DNA of 64,000 nucleotides from Endomychus coccineus (Eukaryota > Arthropoda > Insecta > Coleoptera > Endomychidae), in NCBI GenBank assembly GCA_958510875.1, contig OY294070.1, positions 9,982,001 through 10,046,000 on the forward strand. Direction: 5' to 3'. A model generated the notes under the pieces. The model ran no database searches and was not told where the DNA came from. It saw nothing but the letters and a program-made list of their open reading frames with translations. The position numbers were made by a program, and so were the translations under genes. Of this stretch, positions 21,706-33,164 are shown one piece after another. Within the stretch, counting starts at the first letter, position 1; the number at the start of each line of letters is the position of its first letter.

Positions 21706-22347
21706 AATGCTGGTGTTCCACAGAGATCTGTCTTGGCACCAACTTTGTTTCTGCTCCATATCAACGATCTACTGGAAGTGACCACCTGTCCCGTCCACAG
21801 TTTTGCAGATGATGGTACACTTCATACCACTTTCTCATCTAGAGCCACTATGCCATCCATTGAAGCCAGAGGAGCTAGACAGGGACAGGTTAATGCAATT
21901 AATGGGGGTATGTCAAAGATTTTGAAATGGGGATCTGATAATCTAGTGGAGCTCCGTCTTCTCCAGGAAGGTTGATCACCCAATCATCACGATAGGCGAA
22001 CTAGACGAGCTTAAACTAGTCACCACTTCTTCACAACAACTTCTTCCTACCAGACTTCATTTTTTTATCGAACAGCAAAGTTGTGGAACTGGTTACCTAG
22101 TGAGCTCTTTCCCTATGCCTATAACCTCCAAATCTTCAAGAAAAATACGAATGCCTTTCTCCACTTCTGGCTCACACGATGTTCTTCGAACTCTCGTGTA
22201 GTCAAAGAGCTTAAAAAAAATATCTGGAGAACGTCCGGCGGAACCATGCATTCATTTTCAAATACTCTTCAAAGAGCTGGACTTGCCTTTTGCTATAAGC
22301 CAGATAGTTACCAAATGCAGACTTTCCATCCATACACCGGCTCTTAA
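21702..22347 (+). pseudogene. LINE-A RT and C-terminus (second half of split copy)
   Basis: NAGVPQRSVLAPTLFLLHINDLLEVTTCPVHSFADDGTLH gives the RT block with the catalytic FADD box (21703-21830). ILKWGSDNLVE and the distal DELKLVTTS..RLHFF..AKLWNWLPSELFPYAYNLQIFKKNTNAFLHFWL block (22000-22180) follow. The same C-terminal sequence appears inverted at 51181-51402. Frames are broken near 21975 and 22050. Beyond 22190 the homology is unclear. Confidence 0.75.
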
Positions 22348-22349
22348 AC

Positions 22350-24140
22350 TAATATAAAAAGTCACACCTCGCCCTTTTCACTCGTTCTATATTTGATTAC
22401 TGTGGATTTAATTATATACTGCCTTGGAACTCAACCATTAATACCAGAACGCACAATCAAACAGCTGAATCTGTATCAACGAATAATGAATATTAGAAAT
22501 GAATTGACACGCAACGATATATTAAATCAACATGATCGGACATCGAACCACAACAAGAATAAAATGATAAATGGTTTTCTTTGTCACAAATTGAATCTCA
22601 TTCGATACGAAAAAGGATTTTTAAAAGATTTTTTAGGTAAGAATAACCCGAATCTAACCTTTTCCGCAACTGCGGGGATTTCTTATTTAGTTAAGGTGTT
22701 AAAATTTTTAAGAAATATATAGTTTTTTGCCGCATTGTTAAATACAAAATACGTACGTACAATGGAGCATACCGTAAAAGAGAAAAGAAGTAAGTAGACG
22801 GGTTCGATTGTTGAACTGGCCAACTGGTGTAGAGTTCCAGGTAGACCCTTTTCATACACATATTTTTTAAATCCATTTGTAGCCAGACTTCCTTTGTATA
22901 GACCTGACGGCTGGTTATATTCCAAGATTTATATCAATACGATATTAAGAAATAGAAGTTTGAATTTTATAATGTTCGTAGGCTTTTTGTGTATACGAAA
23001 GCAAGATTAATCTAGACCTCCGATTGAGTTTCCTTACATGCAAACAACATTTACTCGAACACAAATTAAACTAGTTATATTCTCAGTTATTATCTTTTCT
23101 TATTGCATTATTAAAAACGATTAGACATATATATTATGGCGGTTGTAATTTTCTTGATTCGTCACACTTCATTTTGATTTGGAAAGTTGACATTTGAAAT
23201 AAATCTTTCCATACTCATTTGCGACGTCCACACTCTTCCGTTATCTGAGTTATGGAAAAATTAGACTAGGTACTTAAAAATTTTAATTCGATGTCTTCAG
23301 CTTTGTAAAATAATTTCCTGTTTCATAGTGCAGTCAAATTGGTATTTGAGGTCGACATCCTTGAGAAATGATTGATTTTGATGGGACAAAGTGCATTCTC
23401 TTCGGAATTTTATCAAAAACAAAGTCTACCTCGTCTAAAGTTGCGCTAAAATTTTGCATTGTTTATAAATTATGAATTTACAATTTAATTAGCATATTTA
23501 TGAGATTACCTAAAAATTCATAAAAAATGACCGGATAAAGACTATAAGATTATGAGATTACCTAAAAATTCATAAAAAATGATCGGGTAAAGACTATTTT
23601 TGGTCAGTGAACATAAAGTCGATCGAATTTTTTACTGGCAACCTGTATCAAGATGGGGTTGTCGCTATTTGCTCCAGAAACACAATAGAAAAAAATGTTA
23701 CATATTTGTTTTACCAGGAAAAGCTTGGTTGCATTTGTGCATAAAAAAATTCATCTAAATCATGCAATTTGCTGATCTGTGTAAATATTAAATTGTCGCT
23801 CATCGAATATTGATCAAAATTGGCCAGAATTTGTTACTCGGGGGTTTTTGGGGTCGCTGATTGCGAATTTGATGTTTTCATAATGCCAAGCTGCACCCTA
23901 GGGCAGATTTCAGGGGCTTGGGGTGGGGGATTTGCAATATAAAGCGGAAATCCTCAAATTTTCTCAATCATTCGGTATTTTATGGCAATTTTGGGATTTT
24001 TAAACACAAACTAAATGATGTTCGTTAACTCAAGTGCCCGGGGCAAAGTGGGGCAATGTGGGGCAATGTGGGGCACTTGGGACTATTATCGAATATCAAC
24101 CATCAAACCTAAAAACCTTGTTTTTATTGTTTATTTCTTA
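22350..24140. other. mostly non-coding, with a 52-bp tandem duplication
   Basis: The plus-strand frame at 22393-22722 (109 codons) has no family I recognise; it may be LINE-derived. At 23499-23600 a unit of about 52 bp, beginning TTATGAGATTACCTAAAAATTC, occurs twice in tandem. A copy of the GGTCGCTGAT motif lies at 23836-23872, and GGGGCAATGT is tandemly repeated at 24047-24075. Confidence 0.45.
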
Positions 24141-24144
24141 GGAC

Positions 24145-24560
24145 ATATACGAGGGCAAAGTGAAAAGTCTCTGAAAAACGGAACAAGGATATTTGGTCAA
24201 AACTGATTTTATTTCTCAACATAATCCCCTTGTGTCCCGATACACTTCGTCCAACGTTTTTCTAATTTTTCGATTCCTTCCAAATAATATGATTTCGGTA
24301 ATCCCTCAGAATTGGCGTTTGTTTCAGCGATGACCTCATCGTTGGAGCCAAATCTCTTTCCGCCGAGTAATTTCTTCAAGTTTGGAAATGGATAAAAATC
24401 GCAGGGGGCCAAATCTGGAGAATATGGTGGACGACGAACCAATTCGTAGCGCAATTCATGCAATTTTGCCATTGCGACTACGGACTTGTGCGTCGGTGGT
24501 TTGTCCTAGTGGAAGAGCGTTATTTTCTTTGCCTAACGTATCTGGGGGCTAAGCCCTCTC
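24145..24560 (-). pseudogene. mariner 3' half: TIR plus transposase C-terminus
   Basis: The right mariner end TA-CGAGGGCAAAGTGAAAAGTC lies at 24147-24170. On the minus strand the C-terminal 87 residues read MAKLHELRYELVRRPPYSPDLAPCDFYPFPNLKKLLGGKRFG, then VIAETNANSEGLPKSYYLEGIEKLEKRW, ending GDYVEK-stop at 24209. YSPDLAPCD contains the third catalytic Asp of the DD34D triad. Further upstream, LFHQDKPPTH can be read up to about 24530 with frame damage. The 5' half is missing. Confidence 0.85.
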
Positions 24561-24639
24561 CCTCAATTGATGAAGATGATGATGCACCCCATTGCTGTTT
24601 CAATGGGAAAAACAAAATTTCAAAACAACCACCATACAT

Positions 24640-24934
24640 ATAATATACAACTTATTATTGTAAAAATTACTAGCTAATCTATACATTATGGTGATTACTA
24701 TACTGTCTGTATGTACTGTATTTTCTACTTTTACTTGATTGTAATTGATCGTTAGTTCTTGAGCAATAACAATTCAACAATGGGTTACTTGTGCATTTAG
24801 TAACGAGGAATGCAATATCCTTGTCTGTGTCAAGCTAGTCCTCTCCTTTTATGCTTTAAAACCCAAAGTCCCAAAGGATCATGTTTATTTTATATTATAA
24901 GAAACTGTCCTCCATGATTGTTTGATAATTTATT
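24640..24934. other. no recognised feature
   Basis: Short non-coding stretch between the mariner remnant and the 663-bp tandem repeat. Confidence 0.4.
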
Positions 24935-26254
24935 GGAAATAATGTATTCCAACATAACCAAAAGGTTGATAGTTTTTCTGGGATAAGATAAACCCCACTT
25001 AATTTTTATAAAAAAGTATGAGAGTTGAATACCTAAAGGGCTAATTAAAAATTTCAACGTTCCAAATTTGGAGAATAGAGTGCTTTCAAAATTCAAAGAA
25101 TATCCAAATTTTAACAATTTATCATTTATTTATTCATGCCTTTTTTTTGAAGCATGAAATGAACCAATTTGAGACATTTAAGAACATGAACCAAATCGAA
25201 TAGATAAAATAATGGTCTTGAATTATCAACTGGATATTCAACTTGTTGTTCAGAAAAAGAAGTAATAATAGAACAATCACGAATTCACTGACAAGGACAT
25301 ACTATGAGAATGAAAGAGGCGAGGTTAGTGGTAGAAATGTTTGAATCTCAATAAACAGGACAAAAAGAGAAAGGAGGAAGGAAGACCTATACGACTCTGA
25401 AGAATGAAGAATGTACAGCTGCAGGAAAAAAAGTATAATACTAAGGACCATAAAAGAACTTGAGGGAAATTTGGAGAAGAACTGCTTCGAAGCATAGTCC
25501 ATCTTATGGATATACACTATAACACTATAAATAAGAAAAAAATCACCCTTATCCACTACAAATACTGTTTGAGTACTGAGGACTTTTCAGCTGGACTGGA
25601 AATAATGTATTCTAACATAACCAAATGGTTGATAGTTTCTCTGGGATAAGATAAACCCCACTTAATTTTTATAAAAAAGTATGAGAGTTGAATACCTAAA
25701 GGCCTAATTAAAAATTTCAACGTTCCAAATTTGGAGAATAGAGTGCTTTCAAAATTCAAAGAATATCCAAATTTTAACAATTTATCATTTATTTATTCAT
25801 GCCTTTTTTTTGAAGCATGAAATGAACCAATTTGAGACATTTGAGAACATGAACCAAATCGAATAGATAAAATAATGGTCTGGAATTATCAACTGGATAT
25901 TCAACTTGTTGTTCAGAAAAAGAAGTTTTAATAGAACAAGCACGAATTCACTGACTAGGACAAACTACGAGAATGAAAGGGGCGAGATTATTTGAAGAAA
26001 TGTTTGAATCTCAATAAACAGGACAAAAAGAGAAAGGAGGAAGGAAGACCTATACAACTCTGAAGAATGAAGAATGTACAGCTGCAGGAAAAAAGTATAA
26101 TACTAACGACCATAAAAGAACTTGAGGGAAATTTGGAGAAGAACTACTTCGGAGCATAGTCCATCTTATGGATATACACTATAACACTATAAAAAAAATC
26201 ACCCTTATCCACTAAAAATACTGTTTGAGAACTGAGGACTTTTCAGCTACCAAG
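24935..26254 (-). repeat. 663-bp tandem duplication
   Basis: Two head-to-tail copies (24935-25597 and 25598-26254) of about 95% identity by eye. Both begin GGAAATAATGTATTC and end TACTGAGGACTTTTCAGCT or a variant. The last unit runs on into ACCAAGTACTGAG, which resembles the PLE-delta 3' region at 16084-16112 (CTGAGGACCTTTTGGCTACCAAGTACC). I infer these may be tandem pseudo-LTR-like ends of a PLE. There are no readable coding domains. Confidence 0.6.
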
Positions 26255-27248
26255 TACTGAGTTTTTCTTATGCATAGTACATCATTTTATGATCATTTAT
26301 ATCTGTATTAGTTTCTGATATAAAGTCAGACACTAATTTCAAATCCAAAAGAGACCTTCTCTCACATCTTTATAGACAATGTTCCAGGTAGAAGTAATGA
26401 CCCTTTTTTATATTACATTCTAATGAGAGGTAATATACAATAAATTAAATTTATGTAACAGCAGGATGAATGACTTTCTCACCGAAGTGTGAAATCTTTT
26501 AAAATAGGTCACTTTACCCTCCGCTTGACCCCAATTCACACTTTCTATTTCATGAGTTTCGGAACTTCCACTTTCAAGGAATATCCACACCCCAATCGAA
26601 TAGATTACCTTCTTCACACACATCCCGTGACTTTGTTAAAAAAGATACGTTTTTTGAGATTTTTTTGCACTCAACATTTTAAATGTCTATTATGAGCAAC
26701 GATGATAATAAAATTGAATGGCCCGCACCTCGGGTGGTAATACGGTATACTTTTGTTGTATATAGGGTGTTGTGTCCAGCTTATTGTAGTCTCCAGCTAG
26801 GGAAGTATAGTGCCAGTTATCTTAATACCGATATGGTCAAAACCCCACTTAAACGACAATAAGTTAATGTGGTTAAAGGTATTAAGTACCTGTCACAACA
26901 TCGGGGCCCTCTTTTTCTTAGAGTAAGTATCTTTAGGCAAAAAAGTGTGAAAATATTCCGGACATTTATGACTCATATAATGATATATCTATTACGAATT
27001 TTCGACGAACTATGAATTATTTATTCGAGACTCAAAAAATTGGAATTAAAAAAAAAACATCTTAGAAATAGCTTGAGTAAATGCAATATATTCTTCTAAC
27101 TTCGTCTGCGAAGAGTTAAAAACAATTGTTTGACAATCTGTCATACATTAACTGGAAATTATTGTGGGTACCATTCAAAATAAATGTAACGTTTTAAAAT
27201 ATACTAATGTATATTTTGAAAATCAACTTAATAATTCGACATTGCCAA
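26255..27248. other. no recognised feature
   Basis: Non-coding. The short overlapping ORFs at 26420-26695 lie on opposite strands and look random. The stretch 26710-26910 is GC-richer without a frame. Confidence 0.4.
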
Positions 27249-27462
27249 CAACAAAGCGTAGGAGACCACAATGTCCAAACCGTAATGTCCACCAATTTTT
27301 ATGTCCACCTAATTCCATGTCCAAATTATTAATAAAATTGATTCCATTTTCCATTTTATTTCAAATTTAAATTGACGAGTTCCTTGTTCACGACCTGTCA
27401 TTCATTTGGTTATTTCCTTGGTTACCTCCTGTTATTCAGTCGCGTCAAAATTATCTGCAAAA

Positions 27463-29039
27463 ATGTCTGAGAATTCGGAATACAATACAGTTGAGGTCAT
27501 TCCAACAAGAAAGGGAGGTCTGTTCCTGAACATTGACAACTATTTGTACACAAAAAAGGACGAAAAAGGTGGCAAAATTTATTGGACGTGCCGAAGACGT
27601 TCCGAATGCTCTGCTCTGGCTCGGACAACAGGCGTTGGCGGCAACATCATTGTTCTGCAAGGTCCAAACGAGTCCGGTCACCCAAATCACGCACCCAACC
27701 CTGCCGAAGTGGACGCTGAAAAAAAGTTAAATTCGCTCAAACGGACCGCTGAAGAGCATCCAGAGGCTCCACCGGTACAGGTTCTGCGGGGTCTGCAGGG
27801 CACGTCTGATGCTGTTCTTGCAAGACTGCCAGATCGCGACAATATTAGAAGAGCAATCAAGCGAGTACGAACACGCAATTTCCCAACCAATCCAACCAAC
27901 CTTGAAGACCTTGCTGAAATTCCGGACGAATACAAGTTAACACGAGCCGGTGAATCCTTCTTCTTGTATGACTCATACGACGATGACGTGGATGAGGAGG
28001 TCGGTCGAATCATAATATTTGCAACGAAGCAAAACCTGACAAAGTTAATGCAAAGTCATTACTGGTATCTGGACGGAACTTTTAAGGTTTGTAAGCTTCT
28101 TTCGACTTTTCGACTTCTTCGACTTCTTCTTCGACTTTCTCTCACGGTTTTTTCAACTTCCAGGTTGTGCCGACTCTGTTTTTTCAACTTTTCACCATAT
28201 TGGGATCCTTTTCTCAAATTACTTCTGGCGTTGAACAAAGTGTTGCTTTGCCCCTCGTATACGCTCTCATGACAAATAAAGCGCAGGCAGCATATGAAAA
28301 AGTTCTGGAGGTCGTCAAGAGCGAATGTGAGCGGATGCGGATTAGAACTTCTCTCCCTCAGAAAACTATGACTGATTTTGAGTTGGCCATAATCAACGCG
28401 ATCTCGGAGCAGATCGGTGAAGCCAATGTGACCACATGTCTCTTCCACTTATCCCAGAGCGTTTATCGGCATGTGCAAAGCGAAAAATTGGCTGTGGCCT
28501 ACAATGAGAACGAGGAGATCAGGAATGCAGCACACATGCTGTGTGCTCTGACGTTCGTTCCCGTGGATCACGTCGTGGAACACTTTGATTTAATGCTCGA
28601 CGAAGTTCCAGAAGAGTTCCTGCCTGTCGCCGAATACTTCGAGGTCAACTACGTTCGCGGTGTTAAAGCCCGAGGAAGAAGACGTGCCAAGCCACCCCGC
28701 TACCATCCAAAGTTGTGGAACCAGTACAACGCTGTTCTACAACGGTTTCAGCGAACCAACAACCTGTCGGAAGGGTGGCACAACAGGTTCCAGAAGGTCG
28801 TAGGACGAAGCCACCCTGGTCTATTCGCCTTCTTCAAGGAGGTCCAGAAGGAGCAAGGCGACACAGAGACCATGTTGCAACAGCTGAACCTGGGGCAGCC
28901 CATACGAAAGAAGAAAAGCAAGGCCTCAATGCAAAATGAAGACCGCATCTATAACATTGTCAATACGTATCAAGAACATCTCGACGGGGGTTCAATTTTG
29001 AAATATCTACGTACCCTTGGAAATTACATAAATATGTAA
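27463..29039 (+). CDS. FLYWCH zinc finger / MULE transposase, two exons, apparently intact
   Basis: Exon 1 (27463-28086) and exon 2 (28164-29039) join in phase across a 77-nt GT-AG intron (GTTTGTAAG..TTCCAG), giving about 499 residues. Residues 10-70 form a FLYWCH finger: F/Y-rich strand, IYWTCRRRSEC, and GPNESGHPNHAP. The MULE transposase core begins with YWYLDGTFK (first Asp, about residue 204), followed by LPLVYALM, then TDFE (second Asp, about 279), TCLFHLSQSVYRHVQ, ALTFVPVDHVVEHF, and NNLSEGWHNRFQ near the end. I chose the ATG giving MSENSEY because it starts the conserved finger; an upstream in-frame ATG at 27406 lies nearer the TIR. I see no stop or frameshift once the intron is removed. 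It probably binds the element's own repeated ends. Confidence 0.85.
28087..28163 (+). other. intron of the MULE transposase gene
   Basis: The donor is AAG|GTTTGTAAG, followed by a pyrimidine-rich run of TTCGACTTCTTC repeats, and the acceptor is CTTCCAG|GTT. Removing it joins DGTFK to VVPTLFFQ, restoring the family's continuous sequence between the first catalytic Asp and the next block. Confidence 0.8.
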
Positions 29040-29300
29040 CAAAACAATATGTTATTGGATATCATATTTATTGGACATAAAATACTGGTGGACATTATTT
29101 CTGGTGGACATTATTCCTTGGACATTACGGCTTGGACATTACGGTTTGGACATTACGGTTTGGACATTGCGGTCCCCAATCCCAACAAAGTAGTGTTATT
29201 TCATAAAGTAACAATAATATAATAAGATTCTTGACCCAGTATGAATTATATAAAAAATTCTCGGGAATTAGGTCACATTAACACTCTGTTATAAATGTTC

Positions 29301-29342
29301 GTCTTTACGTACGTTTCGGTCTCACGACCATCATCAAAAGAC
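29301..29342 (-). ncRNA. hammerhead ribozyme, core-mutated (PLE-alpha copy 2, minus arm)
   Basis: Same layout as at 6399, on the minus strand: stem I GTCTT/AAGAC, stem II GGTC-GTGA-GACC, GAAA, stem III ACG-TA-CGT. The core is TTGATGA instead of CTGATGA: C3 is replaced by T, which breaks the essential C3-G8 pair. Expected to be inactive. Confidence 0.8.
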
Positions 29343-29724
29343 TTATTTTGTTAAAAAGGGGGTTAACTAAAACTAAATAGCACAAGCGTCCATATCGCAC
29401 AATCTTCAATCAAAAAGCTCACGCCGTCGAAACGAACAGAACCACGAATAATCGAAAATTGTATCGTTAATATTAAAGTATAGATTTTTTTGTAACAAGA
29501 AACCACTGTTAAGTAATATTCTCATAATGTACAAACGCATATTGCTATGGTCTCAAAGCAACTGAAGTTCGAAGCTATTTGTTTGTAATAACTCGACCCA
29601 GATGTAGATTTATTACGTACTTGAAAAGGTTTTAGACCTGCATTGGAATTTAGTTTACTTTAAGCGTTCTTCCTAAAATATACTTTTAACAATATGAAGA
29701 CGTATGTAGGAATTTGCAAGGGTT

Positions 29725-31388
29725 TTAATTATTCAAGTTAGTATAAATCTGACTCAATCCCTGAATATCATTCCTATGATTTACAGAATTTGAATCCCTT
29801 TTTATGTGAATCATCTCCAGGATAGATCTTTTATAATAATTGGTTGTTTCTTTAGTTAAAATATTAACATTTTTGTAATCAAATTGATGGTTATAATCAA
29901 AACAGTGCTTAGCAAGGGCGGTGGAATTTTCTAAGTTATTATTTCTTGTGCTATTCTTATGGCCGTACATTCTTTTTTGTAAATATTGTTTAGAGATTCC
30001 AGTATAAGTTCCATCACAATCTAAACAATTCAATTTATATACTGTGTGGGTTTGTTTATCTTTAGGTATTACAGGTTTTAGATTTGAGAAATATTTCCCA
30101 ACACAGTTAGTAGGTTTATGCGCAACATTTATATCGTACTTTTTCAAACATTTCTTAATTTTTTCTGAGGTCTCCGGAACGTTTGGTAATTGTCTGTATT
30201 ACCTGTTATGTTATTTTAATAAGAAGAACCATTATAGATTTTGTTTATTCTCTCTTTAATGATAGGATTGTAGAAAGTTTTTGGGTAGCCATTCATTTCC
30301 AATGCATTACGAACAATTTTTAAATTTTTGGGACGGTCCTCTGCGTGGGATAATTTTACCGCGCGGTCTGTGAGGCTGTTTATGACACTTTTTTTATAAC
30401 AAGCTGGTGCAACGGAATTGAAATGAAGATAACGTTGAGACCAGACTTCTTTAGTAAACCAAGAAGTTTTTATTTTTCCATCTGCATCATGCCTAATGGT
30501 CATATCTAGAAAATTAATGTTATTGTTTATTTCTATTTCAAAAGTGAATTGAAGTTTACAATGGAAATTGTTGAATTTATTAATCACATATTGAATTTTA
30601 TCGATGGGAACACACATAAGGCAATCATCTACATACCGTTTAAAGAAAACAGGCTGAAAATCTAATGAATTTATAACAGATTCCTCTAGGCATTCCATAA
30701 CGAGGTTAGCAATGGTAGCTGAAATAGGAGATCCCATTGCTGTGCCGAAAATTTGTCCAAAATATTGCTCACCGTACTGAAAATAAGTGCATTCTAAACA
30801 AAACTTTACCGCATTTATAAAATCCGATTGATCAAGAGTGTGGTTTTTAATCTCTGGCCAACGTTTTTTGATGCAATTTAATGCCAAAACGACAGGTATA
30901 TTTGTAAATAAAGAAACAACATCCAAGGAAATTAGTTGATGGTTTACTGGTACGGATTGATTTTTTATAAATTCATTAAAATGCCATGAGTCTTTCACAT
31001 AAAATTCATTTTTTCCTATTATATTATTGATAGATTTTGATAGAAATTTTGATAAATTGTAAGTAGGCGCTCCAATATTACTTACAATGGGTCTTGGGGG
31101 TATATCATTTTTATGTAATTTAGGAAGCCCATAGATATAAGGTGCAAGCCCATTATGGCAAATTAATTTATTTTTTAATTCAATGGGGATTATCTTATTT
31201 TTATGCCATTTATCTATCAATTTATTCATGTTACTTTGTACTGATGAAGTAGGGTCATCAGATTTTAATTTTTTATAAGTTGTTTCATCATTTAAAAGGT
31301 TTCCCATTTTGTTTTCATAGTCATTTTTATGCATTATGACGGTTTTATGCATTATGACGGTAATACCTAAAGATAAACAAACCCACAC
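29725..31388 (-). pseudogene. PLE-alpha RT / GIY-YIG, minus-strand arm of copy 2
   Basis: The minus-strand frame from 31388 to 30216 holds an almost complete RT: TVIMHKNDYENK, GLAPYIYGLPKLHK, RPIVSNIGAPTYNLSKFLS, LISLDVVSLFTNIP (motif A), GTAMGSPISATIANLVMECLEE, and YVDDCLMCV (catalytic). After a break near 30200 a second frame (30147-29725) gives the GIY-YIG part, CDGTYTGISKQYLQKRMYGHK. This copy keeps the LECTYFQYGEQYF segment deleted in copy 1. The first codons (to about 31362) are read from the inverted partner arm, so the true N-terminus is absent. The break near 30200 shows it is not a single working gene. Confidence 0.9.
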
Positions 31389-31704
31389 AGTATATAAATT
31401 GAATTGTTTAGATTGTGATGGAACTTATACTGGAATCTCTAAACAATATTTACAAAAAAGAATGTACAGTCATAAGTATAGCACAAGAAATAATAACTTA
31501 GAAAATTCCACCGCCCTTGCTAAGCACTGTTTTGATTATAACCATCAATTTGATTACAAAAATGTTAATATTTTAACTAAAGAAACCAATTATTATAAAA
31601 GATCTATCCTGGAGATGATTCACATAAAAAGGGATTCAAATTCTGTAAATCATAGGAATGATATTCAGGGATTGAGTCAGATTTATACTAACTTGATTAA
31701 TTAA
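31361..31704 (+). pseudogene. PLE-alpha GIY-YIG domain, plus-strand arm of copy 2
   Basis: The frame reads VIPKDKQTHTVYKLNCLDCDGTYTGISKQYLQKRMYSHK, then LAKHCFDYNHQF and RSILEMIHIKRD, ending at a TAA at 31704. This is the GIY-YIG nuclease with its cysteine pair (CLDC). The open frame starts artificially in the inverted junction. It matches the minus arm almost completely. Confidence 0.85.
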
Positions 31705-32084
31705 AACTCTTGCAAATTCCTACATACGTCTTTATAATGTTAAAAGTATATTTTAGGAAGAACGCTTGAAGTAAACTAAATTCCAATGCAGGTCTAAAAC
31801 CTTTTCAAGTACGTCATAAATCTACATCTGGGTCGAGTTATTACAAACAAATAGCTTCGAACTTCAGTTGCTTTGAGACCATAGCAATATGCGTTTGTAC
31901 ATTATGAGAATATTACTCAACAGTGGTATCTTGTTACAAAAATCTATACTTTAATATTAACGATACAATTTTCGATTATTCGTGGTTCTGTTCATTTCGA
32001 CGGCGTGAGCTTTTTGATTGAAGATTGTGCGATATGGACACTTGTGCTATTTAGTTTTAGTTAACCCCCTTTTTAACAAAATAA

Positions 32085-32126
32085 GTCTTCTGATGATGGT
32101 CGTGAGACCGAAACGTACGTAAAGAC
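32085..32126 (+). ncRNA. type I hammerhead ribozyme (PLE-alpha copy 2, plus arm)
   Basis: Stem I GTCTT (32085-32089) and AAGAC (32122-32126), core CTGATGA (32090-32096), extra T, stem II GGTC/GACC with GTGA loop, GAAA (32110-32113), stem III ACG/CGT, cleavage expected after A32121. All core residues are intact. Confidence 0.9.
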
Positions 32127-32190
32127 GAACATTTTTTTAACAGAGTGTTAATGTGACCTAATTCCCGAGAATTTTTCATATAAAGTAACA

Positions 32191-33160
32191 TTGTATTTAA
32201 TGGAGTTTACATAAAAAAATTTCTTGAATATACTCAGTAATGACCTTAATCTCGACTAATTATTGATCAATAAAAAGGTATATTTATTCCGAAGCTCGAC
32301 CAAATAAGTTGAAGAATATTAAAATTGGTTCAACAAATGACTACATAAATACTGGTGATCGATATAATAATTATATATAAAGCTTAATATAATAATACTA
32401 ATTTATGAAATAACGGAATAATTTGAAATGTTTCTTCTTGGAACATTAATAAATACGATGAATTGCAAGAATTTATAATGAGTATCAAGTATCAACTAAC
32501 ACTTTATCGATTCCATTTTTAATTACATAAGTTATAAATTGATAAATTTCTGTCTTGAAATATAGAAACATGTTGCAGCAATTATCGATAATTACGTTTC
32601 AATATTGAGTTTTTCATTAATTCATATATTAATTACCTGTAAGTAATTTCAAGAAGTTTTCTTACAAATTTAGATAGCTCTAATTCTCTTGGAATCATAT
32701 TATGTTAGAAATTTCCTTTCAACACGATCAATTCCCCTTAAGGTAATCAGTATTGACGCTCATATTAATCATCAGAATACCTAAAATAGTATATTAAACA
32801 ACAAGTTTAGAAAAGCAAAGTTTTACTACACGAGAGAGTAACTTCTGAGCATATAAGAGTTTGATAAAATTGCTTTTTTCACGAGATTTATACTATTTTT
32901 TCGCATTTTCTGTTAGTCATTATAAGCAAATAATCATAGATATACAGGTATTACAAAGATAGAAATTTGAAAATTTCCGTGACCTAGTAGCTTGACATGG
33001 CTTTGTTTATTTACATAACAACAGTTAAACAAGTTTCATCTTTGTGAGTCGAATTGAGTTTAAGTTACATATTGATTATAAAAATAAATCATGCTACTGA
33101 AAATAATTTAGAAATTTACTAAGGTATATAAAATATTTTGTACTTGGAGGATAACAAAAA
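32191..33160. other. AT-rich non-coding sequence
   Basis: No ORF, repeat or known element was seen between the PLE and the Crypton. Confidence 0.4.
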
Positions 33161-33164
33161 ACGC

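Larger units (their letters stand above)
27249..29190 (+). mobile_element. MULE-type DNA transposon with FLYWCH transposase
   Basis: CAACAAAG at 27249-27256 and 29183-29190 looks like an 8-bp target duplication. The inverted ends share GG-GACC-CAATGTCCAAACCGTAATGTCCA, with mismatches near the tips. The ends are built from short tandem units: ATGTCCA occurs four times at 27271-27325 and TGGACAT seven times at 29075-29170, with the last four spaced about 14 bp apart (TTGGACATTACGGT). A gene lies between. The 8-9 bp duplication and MULE domain fit the Mutator superfamily. PLE-alpha copy 2 is inserted 20-30 bp downstream. Confidence 0.85.
29203..32190 (-). mobile_element. PLE-alpha copy 2: two copies in head-to-head inversion, one target duplication
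   Basis: ATAAAGTAACA lies at 29203-29213 and 32180-32190. Between them, a long minus-strand copy (3' end at 29214, running up to about 31343) meets a shorter plus-strand copy (31361-32179) that contains only the GIY-YIG and 3' region. Both outer ends are the PLE-alpha 3' end with a hammerhead. At the junction the 18-mer TTTATGCATTATGACGGT is repeated in tandem (31326-31343 and 31344-31361). Confidence 0.9.

Noticed and set aside
22393..22722. 109-codon ORF
   Set aside because: Downstream of LINE-A, AT-rich, no recognised motif; too weak to call a gene.
28059..28448. Minus-strand ORF across the MULE intron
   Set aside because: Antisense shadow of the transposase gene.
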